Assembly (NCBI GenBank): GCA_035547155.1
Contig: DASZVJ010000210.1
Location: forward strand, 1-14,103
Length of the DNA: 14,103 nt
Source of the DNA: CAZNMF01 sp035547155
GTDB taxonomy: Bacteria; Acidobacteriota; Vicinamibacteria; Vicinamibacterales; SCN-69-37
Direction of reading: 5' to 3'
The position numbers and the translations under genes are program-made. Shown here one piece after another: positions 13,181-14,103 of this stretch (the first letter of the stretch is position 1; every line of letters starts with the position of its first letter). The notes under the pieces were generated by a model. That model was not told the origin of the DNA. It saw only the letters and a program-made list of their open reading frames with translations, and did not search any database.

Positions 13181-14103
13181 ATGGTCGGGCAACACATCAG
13201 CAAATATCGCGTGACGGAACAGATCGGCCGGGGCGGCATGGGCACCGTCTACCGGGCGATCGATGAGACCCTTCACCGCGAAGTTGCGATCAAAGTTCTC
13301 AATACCGAGCTGAACGACCCGACGGTCGCCCGGCGGTTCCGCGCCGAGGCCGTGACCGTCGCGCGCCTGAATCATCCCGGCATCGCCACGATCTACGAGC
13401 TCCTCCAGCACGAAGGCCAGTGGCTGATGGTCATGGAGTTCGTGCGCGGCGAGACGCTCGAGCGGCTCTGCTCGCGCAAGGGCTCGCTGCCTGTCGATCA
13501 AGCCGCCGACCTCTGCATGCAGACGCTGTCCGCACTCGCCCACGCGCACAGCCTCGGCGTCGTCCATCGCGATCTGAAACCCGCGAACTTGATGGTGACC
13601 GACGGCGGGTCGATCAAGATCATGGACTTCGGCATCGCGCGCGTCGCGGGGACGGAGCACTTGACGAGCGCCGGCTTCATGATGGGCACGCCCGCCTACA
13701 TGGCGCCGGAGCAGGTGCTCGGACAGGAGATCGACGCGCGGACCGATCTCTATGCGACCGGCGTCGTTCTCTATCACCTGACGACGGGCCGGTTGCCGTT
13801 CAAGGGCGACACGCCGTTGGAAATGGCGCAATCGCGCATCAACGACACGCCGACCCCCGCGCGATCCGTTCGTGAGGATCTGCCGGCGTGGCTGGCGCAG
13901 GTGCTGGACATCTCGCTCACGCGCGCGCCCGAGCGGCGTTTCCAGACGGCGCTGCTGTTCCGAGAGGCGCTTCGGCGCGGTCTCGCGAATCTGCCGATTG
14001 AGACGCCTGCGCCGGCGGCGCCGCCGCCCGAGCTGATTGCGACGGCTGCGCCGCGCTCGCTGCCGATTGCGACCGCAGAGCCGCTGCCAGTCGCCGCGCA
14101 GAT
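13181..14103 (+). CDS. Ser/Thr protein kinase, Pkn type (partial, runs off the window)
   Basis: The first 307 residues of a eukaryotic-like Hanks-type kinase, still open at the window end. The kinase domain spans about 9-270: glycine loop IGRGGMGTVYRA (15-26), ATP lysine in VAIKV (K38), catalytic loop HRDLKPANL (D131), metal-binding DFG (D149-G151) and activation-segment GTPAYMAPEQ. All catalytic residues are present, so it should be active. An Ala/Pro-rich linker begins after about residue 270. In this class a membrane segment and a sensory or TPR/WD40/PASTA domain usually follow, but they lie outside the window. The ATG at 13181 places the glycine loop 15 residues in; an ATG at 13171 is out of frame. 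GGAG ends 1 nt before the ATG, too close for a good ribosome-binding site. Confidence 0.92.
   Translation, partial: MVGQHISKYRVTEQIGRGGMGTVYRAIDETLHREVAIKVLNTELNDPTVARRFRAEAVTVARLNHPGIATIYELLQHEGQWLMVMEFVRGETLERLCSRKGSLPVDQAADLCMQTLSALAHAHSLGVVHRDLKPANLMVTDGGSIKIMDFGIARVAGTEHLTSAGFMMGTPAYMAPEQVLGQEIDARTDLYATGVVLYHLTTGRLPFKGDTPLEMAQSRINDTPTPARSVREDLPAWLAQVLDISLTRAPERRFQTALLFREALRRGLANLPIETPAPAAPPPELIATAAPRSLPIATAEPLPVAAQ

Overview
This window is a GC-rich, densely packed bacterial chromosome segment. Three things point to Acidobacteriota, perhaps the Vicinamibacteria branch: a duplicated MacB/FtsX-type orphan permease of the kind best known from acidobacteria, the hpnCDE squalene route, and a Pkn-type Ser/Thr kinase. 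This is an inference from gene content and codon use; no rRNA or marker-gene match was possible. I see no tRNA, rRNA, CRISPR array, transposase or phage gene.

Layout. (1) 44-3129, plus strand: hpnC-hpnD-hpnE, a compact operon that converts two farnesyl diphosphates to squalene through presqualene diphosphate and hydroxysqualene, normally feeding hopanoid synthesis. The last codons of another plus-strand gene may lie at 2-31. (2) 3126-3255: a non-coding patch holding an 82-bp twin-hairpin palindromic element and a run of 7-bp tandem repeats. (3) 3270-9146, plus strand: thiI (tRNA 4-thiouridine synthetase without a rhodanese domain), def (peptide deformylase), a double-length ThyX-like protein, and an 825-aa ABC-type permease. 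def/thyX and thyX/permease abut with no spacing. (4) 9154-10701, minus strand: an AsmA-family envelope protein that converges on the permease gene. (5) 10702-10993: a divergent intergenic region. (6) 10994-13136, plus strand: an NCS2/AzgA-type purine permease and a two-domain sulfurtransferase. (7) 13181 to the end: a Ser/Thr protein kinase cut by the window edge.

The strongest undescribed-looking signal is in region 5. A near-consensus sigma70-type promoter (10755-10784) contains a perfect TGTGA-N6-TCACA palindrome. It is followed by a roughly 200-nt leader whose first 16 nt can pair with 10912-10927, enclosing about 105 nt with a second hairpin and a repeated TAGGYAACG box. The 3' strand of that long stem is also the 5' strand of a 9-10 bp downstream hairpin, so the two folds exclude each other. 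That is the architecture of a riboswitch or other cis-acting RNA ahead of a purine permease, but it fits no riboswitch consensus I can recall.

Second is the ThyX-like protein. Its N-terminal half keeps the EQSxRY-type element but has RGR in place of RHR, while its C-terminal half keeps RHR and NAR but lacks EQSxRY. This suggests a fused pseudo-dimer with complementary active-site halves. Third, TATAAT-like hexamers sit 5-6 nt upstream of the thiI, def and asmA-like start codons, which suggests leaderless transcripts.
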